Shown piece by piece: positions 7,967-16,881 of a DNA stretch of 64,000 nucleotides (position 1 is the first letter of the stretch; every line of letters starts with the position of its first letter). The notes under the pieces were generated by a model. The model did no database searches and was not told the DNA's origin. It worked only from the letters and a program-made list of their open reading frames with translations. The DNA is taken from positions 1 through 64,000 of the forward strand of contig JACAVV010000007.1 in the NCBI GenBank assembly GCA_024648695.1, given 5' to 3'. The position numbers and the translations under genes are program-made. Source of the stretch: Nitrospina sp. (GTDB taxonomy: Bacteria; Nitrospinota; Nitrospinia; Nitrospinales; JACRGP01).

Positions 7967-9273
7967 TGCCTGTTGTATCCATCATTGGCCCCAAGGGCGG
8001 GATTGGCAAGACCACCTTGTCGATCAACACCGCCGCGGCGCTCACCCGCCTTCTGCCCCCACGCGACCGGGATAACCGGGTGTGTCTGGTGGATCTGGAT
8101 TTACGTTTGCCGACGATTTCGAGTTTGCTCGACAGTCATCCACACAACACCTTTTACGATTTGTTCGAAACTCTGGCGAACCAGACCTTTCAGGTAGATT
8201 TCCTGCGCAGTGTGTATCAAATCCTGTCGCGGTTCACGCATCATCTGGACGGCCTGATCCCGGAAACCGACAAGGGATTGGCTGAGAGTTTGTCCTTATA
8301 TAAGAATCTGAACACGGATCATTTCAATTTCACAGAACTTCCCTTTGGAGAAGCCTTGTACGAGTTGTTTCTGGAGCGCGGGCAAATCCGGATTCCGGCA
8401 GATATCCGCAAGCTGGTGCCGGTGCTGTTTCGCATCGATCTGTGCGAGTTCAAGGAGGCGCTCAACAAGCGGGAGGAAAACTCCATTCCGCGAGTGGATG
8501 AATACATTAAATATATTGAAGAGTATCAACTCTCCCTGATCGGTGGAGAGATTCCGATTCTTGGCAAGAAGTCGCATCGGCAGAGGATCAACGATCCCGA
8601 GTATTTGCTGGTGTTCCTGGACGTGTTGAGCGAGGTGTTCCGCCGTTTCGATTATGTGATTCTGGACACCCCCGCAGGTGGCGTCAATCACCTGTCGCCG
8701 CTGATGAATTCCATCGACCAGACTTTGTTCGTGTTCGATTTGAGCAACACGATTGCCGTGAACGGAAGTATCGACGCGATTCATTCCTTCATCGATTACT
8801 ACGAGGATTTTTATGAGGATTATCGGGAAGGTCGGTTGACCGGACTGGACAAGGCCCACGTCAATCGTCTGTTAGCCCAAAAGGGCGAACGGGCTATCGA
8901 GACTTCCTTGAGGAACAAGAAACTGAGCTTGTTGTTCAACCGTTTTCAGGAGCCGCGCGACCTGAACAAGGCGCTGGATCATTTGCGTGAGTATCTGGAA
9001 ACCCTCGACAAATGGCAGGGCTATAAAGACCGGATTCATATTGTGGGGATGTTGCCCCATCACAAGGTGATCAACATCACCAACAACCACGGCGCCATGT
9101 TTTACAAGAAGGAGCAGACTCTGACCGCTCACATGGATCAGGTGGCGGGCTGTTTGATCGAAAATCAGGAGCAATGTCCGACCTTAAGCCAAAGCAATCG
9201 GGACATTCTGGATTTTTTGAAATCCAAAGGCTGGTTGTCCTGGACGCGGGGTTTGGGGAAGGCGGCTGTTTGA
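7966..9273 (+). CDS. ParA/MinD-like ATPase
   Basis: A 435-residue P-loop ATPase, started at the ATG overlapping the rsmI stop and preceded by GGAAAGGAG. The deviant Walker A is KGGIGKTT near residue 9, with the A' strand CLVDLDLRLPTISSLL near residue 45 and FDYVILDTPAG near residue 225. A large insertion of about 120 residues separates A' from the switch-II region, and the C-terminus holds a helical segment, making it much longer than MinD or Soj. It is followed by a bactofilin and an L,D-transpeptidase, so a likely job is positioning envelope-synthesis or cytoskeletal components rather than chromosome partition. No parB-like partner is visible. Confidence 0.8.
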   Translation: MPVVSIIGPKGGIGKTTLSINTAAALTRLLPPRDRDNRVCLVDLDLRLPTISSLLDSHPHNTFYDLFETLANQTFQVDFLRSVYQILSRFTHHLDGLIPETDKGLAESLSLYKNLNTDHFNFTELPFGEALYELFLERGQIRIPADIRKLVPVLFRIDLCEFKEALNKREENSIPRVDEYIKYIEEYQLSLIGGEIPILGKKSHRQRINDPEYLLVFLDVLSEVFRRFDYVILDTPAGGVNHLSPLMNSIDQTLFVFDLSNTIAVNGSIDAIHSFIDYYEDFYEDYREGRLTGLDKAHVNRLLAQKGERAIETSLRNKKLSLLFNRFQEPRDLNKALDHLREYLETLDKWQGYKDRIHIVGMLPHHKVINITNNHGAMFYKKEQTLTAHMDQVAGCLIENQEQCPTLSQSNRDILDFLKSKGWLSWTRGLGKAAV

Positions 9274-9324
9274 ATTTTTTTAGCCATTAATAATGGGAAT
9301 TAATCCTTTAAATAATAGAGACCT

Positions 9325-9849
9325 ATGTTTAAAAAGCTAAAAGTATTGTCGGAAGAAGAACTTGAATTCATGCTAGAAAAGGATCCGCAGGGGGTGTACC
9401 TGAAGGAAGTGCGGGAAAAATTTTTCTGGATCGTTGAGAAAATGCACCAGAACCGGGACCAGTGCTCCTGGTACGAACGCCGTTTGCTGAAAAAATTCCA
9501 GAGTATGCAACCCGGCCTTCTCATCGGCCCTAAAGCGATCATCAAAAATCCCATCAAGGCCGAACGCATCATGACCGTGGAAGGCCTGGTCAAAGTTCAG
9601 ATTCAAGTCATCCATTGGCTTCACGTCACGCCCAGCGGTTGCATCGAAGGCGATGTGTGGGCAGGATCGGTCATTTGCGAAGGGCGAATTGAAGGCACCG
9701 TACATGCAGAAAACAGTGTCGAGATTTTGCCCGGCGGCCGTATACTGGGTGAAGTCGATACCCCGTCCCTGCAAGTTGCCGAAGGCGCCTTTTTCGATGG
9801 CCGGTGTCTCATGCAAAAAAATCCCGTTCCAGCAGGCCACATCGAGTGA
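9325..9849 (+). CDS. Bactofilin with an extra N-terminal domain
   Basis: A 174-residue protein. Residues about 65-165 are a bactofilin beta-helix: short repeats with G-x-(I/V)-x-G turns (GCIEGDVWAGSVICEGRIEGTV...GGRILGEV), which polymerises without nucleotide to form cytoskeletal scaffolds. Residues 1-60 are not part of the usual family. They carry a KDPQGVYLKEVRE motif and a YERRLLKKF end, and match the first 60 residues of the next gene. The protein lies between the ParA-like ATPase and the L,D-transpeptidase, suggesting a scaffold that recruits the wall enzyme. An intrinsic terminator overlaps the stop codon. Confidence 0.85.
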   Translation: MFKKLKVLSEEELEFMLEKDPQGVYLKEVREKFFWIVEKMHQNRDQCSWYERRLLKKFQSMQPGLLIGPKAIIKNPIKAERIMTVEGLVKVQIQVIHWLHVTPSGCIEGDVWAGSVICEGRIEGTVHAENSVEILPGGRILGEVDTPSLQVAEGAFFDGRCLMQKNPVPAGHIE

Positions 9850-9860
9850 GCCTGCTTTTT
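9831..9860 (+). terminator. Intrinsic terminator at bactofilin 3' end
   Basis: AGCAGGC (9831-9837) pairs with GCCTGCT (9850-9856) and is followed by a T-run. The stem straddles the bactofilin stop codon. The L,D-transpeptidase start lies about 180 bp downstream, so that gene may have its own promoter. Confidence 0.6.
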
Positions 9861-10038
9861 CCCCTCGCCTCCCTCCTGTTTTTCGTTTAAAATTCTCCGC
9901 TTTCGGGCTACAATCGCTTTACCGGATGTTGAAACCTCTGGTTCTCAATAACATCCGTCTGCGTTTTCTTTCCCAGAACGAATATTAATCGTTCCCGTTC
10001 CTGTTTTTTCAATGACTGAAGTAATTCATGGGATTTGA

Positions 10039-11199
10039 ATGGCACTCAAACAACTCTCCGTATTAACTATCACCGAGTACAACCTGCTCGCCAATAAGGA
10101 TCCGCAGGGAAGTTACGACCGCAGTACCCGCGAGCATCTGGACAGCATCATCGTCAAATTGCGCAATCCCAGAAGGCCGTTGTCGCCTTTGGAAAACCGG
10201 TTGTATCAAAAATTCGAGCATGCCGAGTTCAAAGCGCTGGAGGCCAAGGAAAAACGGGTCAACCAGGAAGTCAGACGATACCGCCTGTCGAGTGGCGTCC
10301 AGCGGACCCTGAGCATTGCCGCTTCGGTGATCCTGACCCTGGCTTTGATCGGTGTGTTGACCTACCAGTTTGTGCTTTCAGCATCCGCTCGCAAAGAGGT
10401 GCAGTTGGCCTGGTACTCGGGATTGAACCGGGCGGGACTGGTCTCTAAGGAAGATTTTTTAAAGATTCGCCTGAACCTGGAAGTGGCCATTCGCAAACTG
10501 GAGGAAACCCAGAACGAGAATAAGGAATTAACCGCTCTGGTCGACCGTATGATTGTCAACAACAAAAAGAAAGAGAACCTGAAAGGAATCGTAAAAAAGA
10601 TCTATCAGGACCCGCGCACACAATACATCACCAAAAACGGCGAAGTTTTATTACGGTTTGAAGGCAGGGAAATCGCGCATTACAAGTCTGATCCGCAACT
10701 ATGGTACATGGTTGGAATTTTGGAAACCGGCGTGATCCGCCTGTACTATAATGATGAAGAACTGATGGATATCGAAACAATATTTGGCCGCAAAGGCGAG
10801 GAAACGCCGCTGGGAGAATATAAAATCCAGAATAAGGTGTACAAACCCACCTGGTACAAAAAAGAGCCGGTGGACGGCAAAATAAAAGTGCGCGCGATTC
10901 CCTTTGGAGACACCGACCACGAAATCGGGTACTGGTGGCTGGGCCTCAACCGGCTGGGCGATCCGGTTCCGGGAAGTTATGGCATACATGGAGTCAATAC
11001 CAGTAAGGCCAACGAATTTTTCCGCAAAAGTTTTGATTGGCGAAGCGGCAGTGCCGGTTGTCCCAACGTTCAGGAGTGGTTTCTCGATTTTCTTGCCAAA
11101 GTGGTGCCTCTGGGCACACGGGTGAGCGTGGTGCAGGAGGACCGCTGGATGAATGTCAACAACGACCGCTCAAAAGCGCGAAAGCCATCGTCGGCATGA
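10039..11199 (+). CDS. Membrane-anchored L,D-transpeptidase (YkuD) with the bactofilin-linked N-domain
   Basis: A 386-residue protein. Residues 1-60 repeat the domain found at the front of the bactofilin (NKDPQGSY...RE...P..NRLYQKFE). A membrane helix covers about residues 92-112. A coiled coil (about 145-172) leads to a YkuD domain (about 230-365) with GRKGEETPLGEY, YGIHGVNT and the catalytic SGSAGCPNV (Cys nucleophile in S-x-G-C). The usual Arg after the Cys is replaced by Pro-Asn. YkuD enzymes make 3-3 peptidoglycan cross-links or attach proteins to the wall. Topology would place the shared N-domain in the cytoplasm, where the bactofilin is, and the enzyme in the periplasm. Confidence 0.85.
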   Translation: MALKQLSVLTITEYNLLANKDPQGSYDRSTREHLDSIIVKLRNPRRPLSPLENRLYQKFEHAEFKALEAKEKRVNQEVRRYRLSSGVQRTLSIAASVILTLALIGVLTYQFVLSASARKEVQLAWYSGLNRAGLVSKEDFLKIRLNLEVAIRKLEETQNENKELTALVDRMIVNNKKKENLKGIVKKIYQDPRTQYITKNGEVLLRFEGREIAHYKSDPQLWYMVGILETGVIRLYYNDEELMDIETIFGRKGEETPLGEYKIQNKVYKPTWYKKEPVDGKIKVRAIPFGDTDHEIGYWWLGLNRLGDPVPGSYGIHGVNTSKANEFFRKSFDWRSGSAGCPNVQEWFLDFLAKVVPLGTRVSVVQEDRWMNVNNDRSKARKPSSA

Positions 11200-11245
11200 A
11201 ACGCATTTCCCGCTCGAATCATTTTACCCAAACCGAATCGATCAC

Positions 11246-12661
11246 ATGAAAAAACCCTGGGGTGGACGCTTTAAAGAGGCGACAGACGATATCATGGTCC
11301 GCTTTTCCGCATCGATTGGCTATGACCAACGCCTATATGCTTACGATATTCAGGGCAGTATCGCTCATTGCAAAATGTTGGCCAAGTGTAAAGTCATTAA
11401 ATCCACCGAAGCGAAAAAGATAGTTTCAGGACTACAAAAAATTTTAAAAGAATTCGAATCCGGGACTTTCGTTTGTGATGAAAAGCTCGAAGACATTCAT
11501 ATGAATATCGAGCGAAGGTTGATCGACCTCATCGGTCCTGTGGGGGGCAAGCTCCATACCGGACGCAGTCGAAACGATCAAGTCTGCCTCGACTTCAGGT
11601 TGTTCCTGCGCGCTGAAACCGAAGCCATTGTCGAAGGGATCACTCGCCTCAGCAAGGCCTTTTTGGCGCAGGCCAGAAAAAATGTGGATACCATCGTTCC
11701 CGGCTACACGCATTTGCAAAGAGCGCAACCGGTGCGATTGGCGCATCACCTGCTGGCATATGTTGAGATGCTTTTACGCGACCGCGACCGATTTCTGGAT
11801 GCTTACCCGCGCATCAATGTCATGCCTCTGGGATCTGCGGCACTCGCGGGGACAAATTTTCCTCTCGACCGCGAATACACCGCAAAACTGTTGGGTTTCC
11901 CGGAAATTTCACACAACAGCATGGACGCCGTAGGCGACCGTGATTTCGCGATAGAGTTTTGTTCTGCCTCAGCGATTCTGATGGCGCACCTTAGCCGGTT
12001 TTGTGAAGAGATCATATTATGGTGCAGTAGCGAATTCGATTGGGTGGAATTGAGCGATGCCTTCACTACCGGAAGCAGTATCATGCCGCAAAAGAAGAAT
12101 CCCGATGCCGCTGAATTGACGCGTGGAAAAAGTGGAAGGGTGTTTGGCAATCTGATGGCTTTACTCACCCTGCTGAAATCCTTACCGATGGCCTACAATC
12201 GCGATTTGCAGGAAGACAAGGAACCCGTTTTCGACACCGTCGATACGGTAAAATCCGTTTTGGATGTGATGACGGGAATGTTGAAAACCGCCCGGTTCAA
12301 AAAACCCGCCAAAGCGGATCTGGAAGCAAAAGGTTTCCTGACGGCGACCGATATGGCGGACTATCTGGTTTTGCAGGGAGTTCCCTTTCGCGAGGCGCAT
12401 GAGATCACCGGAAAAGCAGTGGCTTATTGCCTTGAGCAGAACAAACCGCTGGGGGAACTGGGAATGGAAGAATTAAAAACCCTGTGGCCCCGGTTTCGTG
12501 AAGACGTTTATGGTTACCTGCAACTGGAATCGTCTGTAGACCGCAAAGACGTTTATGGGGGACCCTCCAAACGACGCGTCCAGGCGCGCATCAATCAAAT
12601 CGATAAGAAACTGAAAACCAGCCGATCCGCATTGTTTAAAACGAAAGGCAGAAGGCCATGA
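11246..12661 (+). CDS. argH: Argininosuccinate lyase
   Basis: 471 residues from the ATG at 11246; a longer start would run into the previous gene. It splits argininosuccinate into arginine and fumarate, the last step of arginine synthesis. Hallmarks are the N-terminal KPWGGRF, GRSRNDQV, the HLQRAQPV region, the DAVGDRDF segment, and the fumarase-superfamily signature GSSIMPQKKNP containing the catalytic Ser. Length is normal. Its stop overlaps the next start (ATGA), coupling it to the small lipoprotein. Confidence 0.97.
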   Translation: MKKPWGGRFKEATDDIMVRFSASIGYDQRLYAYDIQGSIAHCKMLAKCKVIKSTEAKKIVSGLQKILKEFESGTFVCDEKLEDIHMNIERRLIDLIGPVGGKLHTGRSRNDQVCLDFRLFLRAETEAIVEGITRLSKAFLAQARKNVDTIVPGYTHLQRAQPVRLAHHLLAYVEMLLRDRDRFLDAYPRINVMPLGSAALAGTNFPLDREYTAKLLGFPEISHNSMDAVGDRDFAIEFCSASAILMAHLSRFCEEIILWCSSEFDWVELSDAFTTGSSIMPQKKNPDAAELTRGKSGRVFGNLMALLTLLKSLPMAYNRDLQEDKEPVFDTVDTVKSVLDVMTGMLKTARFKKPAKADLEAKGFLTATDMADYLVLQGVPFREAHEITGKAVAYCLEQNKPLGELGMEELKTLWPRFREDVYGYLQLESSVDRKDVYGGPSKRRVQARINQIDKKLKTSRSALFKTKGRRP

Positions 12662-12780
12662 AAAAAATTGTATTGTTAATTTTGGGAATAATGGTTTTAG
12701 CGGGGGGTGGAATCGGCTGTGGAACCAAAGCACCTCCAAAACCCCCGAAGGAGTCGTTGAATTTTAAACTTATTCATTGA
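12658..12780 (+). CDS. LptM-like mini-lipoprotein
   Basis: A 40-residue lipoprotein with signal sequence MKKIVLLILGIMVLAGG and lipobox GIGC, followed by GTKAPPKPPKE. The G-C-G-x-K-x-P start of the mature part and the position directly after argH (ATGA overlap) fit LptM/YifL, which in other bacteria sits between argH and lysA/dapF and aids LptD assembly. No lysA follows here. Confidence 0.7.
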   Translation: MKKIVLLILGIMVLAGGGIGCGTKAPPKPPKESLNFKLIH

Positions 12781-12946
12781 TTGAATGATTCCGCTCCAAA
12801 TAATTGATTGACATTTTCCTCATTTTTTCATACGGTGCGAGGCCATCGGAACACGTGCCCAATCTTTATCAACACCCTCTGGATATTTTGTTTCCTCAGA
12901 TTCTTTAAAAGGTGTCCAGGAGAATGACTCAGGAGTTTTTTACCTA

Positions 12947-13102
12947 ATGGACAAGCCGGAAATGAATCCCAATCCCTCGCAATTTCAAACTCCCGTTTAT
13001 GATCAGGAGTTTCCTGTCCCAAGTGCGCAAATAATCTCCGACGAACAACGTATCGAAAAACTGGAAAAAATGTACGGAAAAGAGTTTTTTGATTTGTGGT
13101 AA
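12947..13102 (+). CDS. Small hypothetical protein
   Basis: A 51-codon ORF with an AGGAG site about 11 nt before the ATG. The product is polar, proline-rich at the front (MDKPEMNPNPSQFQTPVY) with a charged helix at the end (DEQRIEKLEKMYGKEFFDLW). No family recognised. The surrounding gap (12781-13388) otherwise shows nothing clear. Confidence 0.45.
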   Translation: MDKPEMNPNPSQFQTPVYDQEFPVPSAQIISDEQRIEKLEKMYGKEFFDLW

Positions 13103-13388
13103 AAACCTTCCGATGGTCCCTGGTTCCCGATTCCTCCTAAATTCTCTCATCCTCCCCATCACGACCTCGCTCCAGGACATTGGATTTCTGGATTTTAAAT
13201 TTTCAATGAATTAATGGTCCATTAATTCCCACTAAGATAAATAAAATCCAAAACCCTATTAATTTTCAGTAAGTGTAATTGAGTTTTAGGGTGGGTTCCT
13301 CTATAATGTCAGAAATACATCCATAGCATGTAGGTTAAAAAAAGTTTTTAAAACTCATTTGGTCTAAGTTTGGCCTTTTCTTGTGATA

Positions 13389-15344
13389 ATGAAAAACACG
13401 CTGGATTTTTTATCAAAGTTATCCATTCGGGTCAAAATTCTCGTTAGCTTTGTTGGCGTTTTATTGAGTGTTTGGCTGATGGTTGTCACAATCACCATCC
13501 AGAACACAAAAGAATCTGCCTTGAAGTCTTATAAAAATGAAATTCGCAGTATGAACCGGATGGTAGCCGATACAACGGCGGCCAGTTTCAAAAATTTGGA
13601 CTTTGACCATTTGATGGAATCGATCAGTTGGTTGAAAAAAGATACTAAAGTTGTGTACCTGGAAATCTTTGATTCCAATGAAAAGAGTCTGGCCAGTTAC
13701 AACCCTGAACAACTTGAATTTCCATATTCTGACATGGCAAATAGGGAAGGGCCGCAATTTTTTGGTAAATATCTGCTTTCCTCAATGCCTATCATTCAGT
13801 TCAGCCAGTTCAGCCAACAGGAAACTTTTAGTGGGACCGTTTTTATAGGCTTGAATCTGACCGAACTGGACCAAACGATCTGGAGCCAGCAATTAAAATC
13901 GAGTTCCCTGGCATTGATCATTCTCGTTGTCGGAATCATTCTGATGGTGGTTATATCGAACCAGATCTCCAAACCTATTATCAATCTGGCTATGGTTTCC
14001 TCACAGGTTGCGGAAGAAGGTAAATACGACCTTCGAGTAAAAAAACAGAACAACGATGAACTGGGTGTTCTGGTGGACCGCTTTAACAATATGCTCTCAC
14101 AAATAGAAAACCAGAACCGTACTCTGAAAAATATTAATGAAGAACTGGAATCCAGAGTTCGGGAACGAACGCAGGAACTGGAAAAAAGCAAGGAGGATGC
14201 AGAGCAGGCAAATCAGGCGAAGGGCGAATTTTTAGCCCGCATGAGTCATGAACTCAGGACCCCTTTGAATGCAATCCTTGGATTCAGCCAGTTGCTCACT
14301 ATGAATACCCAGGATTCCCTTACAGATAACCAGAAAATCCAGTTGGATCAAATCATAAAGTCGGGTAACCACTTGTTGTCACTCATCAATGAGGTTCTGG
14401 ATTTATCACAAATCGAATCCGGAAAAATTGAAATCCAGGAGGAAGAAGTCGATTTTAAAGTATTGAAGGATGAGATTCTAAACCTCGTCGCCCCTCTTGC
14501 GATGGATAAGGAAGTCAGTCTCATCGATGGAATGAATATAGCCACTGGATCCCTGATAGTGCATGCAGATCGCGCTCGCTTGCGGCAAGTGCTACTCAAT
14601 TTGGTCAGTAATGGGTTGAAATACAATCAACCGGGAGGCAAGGTAATCATCCGTCATCAGGTCCAGGATGACGACAGAGTTCGTATATTTGTCAATGATA
14701 CCGGAATTGGAATTGAAGATCATCAAAAGGATCGCCTGTTTCAACCCTTCGAAAAATCCCATTTTGAAGATAGTGGCGTGGATGGTGCCGGTGTGGGTTT
14801 ATCCATTTCGAAAAAGCTCATCGAATTGATGGGAGGTTCCATCGATTTTGAAAGTAAGGTAGGTGAAGGCAGTTCATTTTTTATCGACCTTAAGATTGCG
14901 AAGGACACCACTCAATCAAAATCCGAAGGGTTGGATAACTTTTCAATTGAAAAAGAGGAAGAAGGTGAATTTAAAGTTTTGTATGTGGAAGACAACCGGG
15001 CCAACCTGGAATTGGTGGAAAGTGTTCTGGCAATGCGAAAATCGGTTAGACTGTTTTCAGCATCCCAGGCCCTGTTGGGGATAGAATTGGCACGGACGCA
15101 TCGACCTGATTTGATCCTTATGGATATCAATTTGCCGGAAATGGATGGCGTCACTGCAATGAGAATTTTAAAGGATGATTTGAGGACTCAAAACATTCCT
15201 GTTGTTGCTTTAAGCGCTGATGCCATGCAATCGGATATAAATAATGCCTTAAAGGAAGGGTTTACGCATTATTTTACCAAGCCCATTAATATAAAAAATT
15301 TCCTCAAATTCATCGATGAAATGATTAAAGTCAAAGGGATTTGA
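13389..15344 (+). CDS. Hybrid sensor histidine kinase
   Basis: About 651 residues from the ATG at 13389 (a GTG lies 6 nt upstream). Order: TM1 (about 18-38), periplasmic sensor of about 130 residues, TM2 (about 172-193), HAMP, coiled coil, HisKA with phospho-His in [10 protein letters not shown] (about 287), HATPase_c with N-box [10 protein letters not shown]1 DTGIGI and G2 GAGVGLSIS, then a receiver domain with Asp in [13 protein letters not shown] (about 579). It would autophosphorylate and pass the phosphate internally; an Hpt partner is not in view. It lies directly upstream of the electron-conduit genes and may sense a related signal, but no response-regulator gene follows. Confidence 0.9.
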   Translation: MKNTLDFLSKLSIRVKILVSFVGVLLSVWLMVVTITIQNTKESALKSYKNEIRSMNRMVADTTAASFKNLDFDHLMESISWLKKDTKVVYLEIFDSNEKSLASYNPEQLEFPYSDMANREGPQFFGKYLLSSMPIIQFSQFSQQETFSGTVFIGLNLTELDQTIWSQQLKSSSLALIILVVGIILMVVISNQISKPIINLAMVSSQVAEEGKYDLRVKKQNNDELGVLVDRFNNMLSQIENQNRTLKNINEELESRVRERTQELEKSKEDAEQANQAKGEFLARMSHELRTPLNAILGFSQLLTMNTQDSLTDNQKIQLDQIIKSGNHLLSLINEVLDLSQIESGKIEIQEEEVDFKVLKDEILNLVAPLAMDKEVSLIDGMNIATGSLIVHADRARLRQVLLNLVSNGLKYNQPGGKVIIRHQVQDDDRVRIFVNDTGIGIEDHQKDRLFQPFEKSHFEDSGVDGAGVGLSISKKLIELMGGSIDFESKVGEGSSFFIDLKIAKDTTQSKSEGLDNFSIEKEEEGEFKVLYVEDNRANLELVESVLAMRKSVRLFSASQALLGIELARTHRPDLILMDINLPEMDGVTAMRILKDDLRTQNIPVVALSADAMQSDINNALKEGFTHYFTKPINIKNFLKFIDEMIKVKGI

Positions 15345-15369
15345 GATAAGGTCATCATATCTAGATATT

Positions 15370-15840
15370 TTGAATTTAATAACCACAGATAAAACTTTTG
15401 TATCCTATTTTGAAAACATCTTGAGAGTTTTTTATTTTTTCGTTTTGTTTTGCGTTTTAATGAGTTCCACAGGGTTTTTGGTGGCAAACGCATTTTCTGA
15501 AGAACCCAGGGTTTTCATTACGCAACCTAAAGATGGAGAAGTGGTTCCTCGAAAATTTGAAGTTTGTATGGGGGTGGAGGGTTTGATTCTTGAACCCGCG
15601 GAAAATGGCGTTAATGAAGGCAAGGGGCATCATCATATTTTATTCAGTTCTTTGCCCACGGATTTGAGCAGACCGTTGAGGCGAAAGCAGGGTATTCATC
15701 TGGACAAGGCCCAAACTTGCGTTAACTTGAAAATGCCTGTTGGAAAACATGCGATCACCATTTTGTTTTCCTATGGTGATCATGTTCCCTACAACCCTCC
15801 CATTTATGACAAGATACTGGTGACGGTTGAGGACAATTAG
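15370..15840 (+). CDS. Exported DUF4399 protein
   Basis: About 156 residues if the TTG at 15370 is used. The true start is uncertain and may be a few codons further in. A long hydrophobic signal segment (residues 19-42) is followed by the DUF4399 core: VFITQPKDGEVVP, CMGVEGLILEPAENG, GKGHHHILF and GKHAITILFSYGDH. The GHHH block is the family hallmark and a plausible metal site. Two Cys occur in the mature part. It lies 10 bp before the decahaem cytochrome, so probably in one transcript with it and possibly a periplasmic accessory of the conduit. Confidence 0.8.
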   Translation: MNLITTDKTFVSYFENILRVFYFFVLFCVLMSSTGFLVANAFSEEPRVFITQPKDGEVVPRKFEVCMGVEGLILEPAENGVNEGKGHHHILFSSLPTDLSRPLRRKQGIHLDKAQTCVNLKMPVGKHAITILFSYGDHVPYNPPIYDKILVTVEDN

Positions 15841-15849
15841 CTACGATGT

Positions 15850-16881
15850 TTGACAATCAGGGTATTGATAAGAAGGTCCCGTTTGTTTTTGAATAAAGTT
15901 ACTAAAATTTTATTTTTCCTGCATTGTGCTTTCGTTTTATTGGGCTCATCCGCTTATGCTGAACGAAAGGTCAACTGGAAAGCAGTGAATCCTCTTTTGA
16001 AGGATTCTGTTCCAATAGCCCAATCAGGCAATCCTGATGACGAAACCGAATGTCTTCTTTGCCATAAGGGATATATCAAGGCATTCGGTAAAACGGTTCA
16101 TGCCAAAGCGCTCACAGCCCGGTTTGGCGCAGGGAAACTGGGAACTTTGTGCGAAACCTGCCACGGTCCCCTGAGCGGACACCTTAAGGAAATGGGCATC
16201 GGAAAGGGTGCGGGCAAGAAATCGAAGGATCCCCGTTTCATGGTTTCCTTCAAAAGGCATCCGGCTCCCGCTCCCGCGCGCAATGCGGTTTGCCTGCAAT
16301 GCCACCAGGGTTCCCAGGGTATGATGTGGAAGGGAAGCGCTCACGAAATGGGAGGCGTTACCTGCAACTCGTGCCATTATGTTTCAAGAAAAACCAAAAA
16401 ACACAAAAGACTGATCCTTCAGGATCCCAAAAAAGTCTGTTACCAATGCCACCGCGGCATACGCGCTAAAATGAGGCGGACCTCCCACATGCCTCTTTCC
16501 ACTGACAAATATGGGTGCCAGAGTTGCCACAATGCGCATGGTGGACCTGGACCGGCATTGTTAAACCGCTCTTCCGTGAACGAAACCTGCTATCAGTGCC
16601 ATCAGGAAAAACGCGGACCTTATATTTTCGAGCATGCACCGGTGCGTGAAAATTGTATGAACTGCCATCGGCCCCATGGTTCCAGTTTTATTCCCATGCT
16701 GAAACAAAAACCTCCATTTCTTTGCCAGCAATGCCACATGAACGTGTTTCATCCCAGCAATGTTTATGATGGCCAAAGCGTTCGCAACCGAAGCAGTTAT
16801 ATTGGACGCAAAGGTTGTGTGAATTGCCACAGCCTGATTCACGGCTCCAACCACCCCTCCGGTGCGAGATTTCAACGATGA
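15850..16881 (+). CDS. Decahaem c-type cytochrome, MtrA/DmsE family
   Basis: 343 residues from a TTG (a TTG 39 nt further on is also possible), with a signal peptide ending near SSAYA. Exactly ten CxxCH haem motifs are spread over residues 70-335: CLLCH, CETCH, CLQCH, CNSCH, CYQCH, CQSCH, CYQCH, CMNCH, CQQCH and CVNCH. Size and haem count match MtrA/DmsE/PioA, the periplasmic wire that inserts into an outer-membrane barrel. Its stop overlaps the start of the MtrB/PioB gene (ATGA). No outer-surface MtrC-like multihaem gene is adjacent. It could carry electrons outward (mineral or partner reduction) or inward (Fe(II) or other extracellular donor oxidation). Confidence 0.93.
   Translation: MTIRVLIRRSRLFLNKVTKILFFLHCAFVLLGSSAYAERKVNWKAVNPLLKDSVPIAQSGNPDDETECLLCHKGYIKAFGKTVHAKALTARFGAGKLGTLCETCHGPLSGHLKEMGIGKGAGKKSKDPRFMVSFKRHPAPAPARNAVCLQCHQGSQGMMWKGSAHEMGGVTCNSCHYVSRKTKKHKRLILQDPKKVCYQCHRGIRAKMRRTSHMPLSTDKYGCQSCHNAHGGPGPALLNRSSVNETCYQCHQEKRGPYIFEHAPVRENCMNCHRPHGSSFIPMLKQKPPFLCQQCHMNVFHPSNVYDGQSVRNRSSYIGRKGCVNCHSLIHGSNHPSGARFQR

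Noticed and set aside
12828-13180. Two minus-strand ORFs after the LptM-like gene
   Set aside because: They overlap the better supported small + strand gene and lack start signals.
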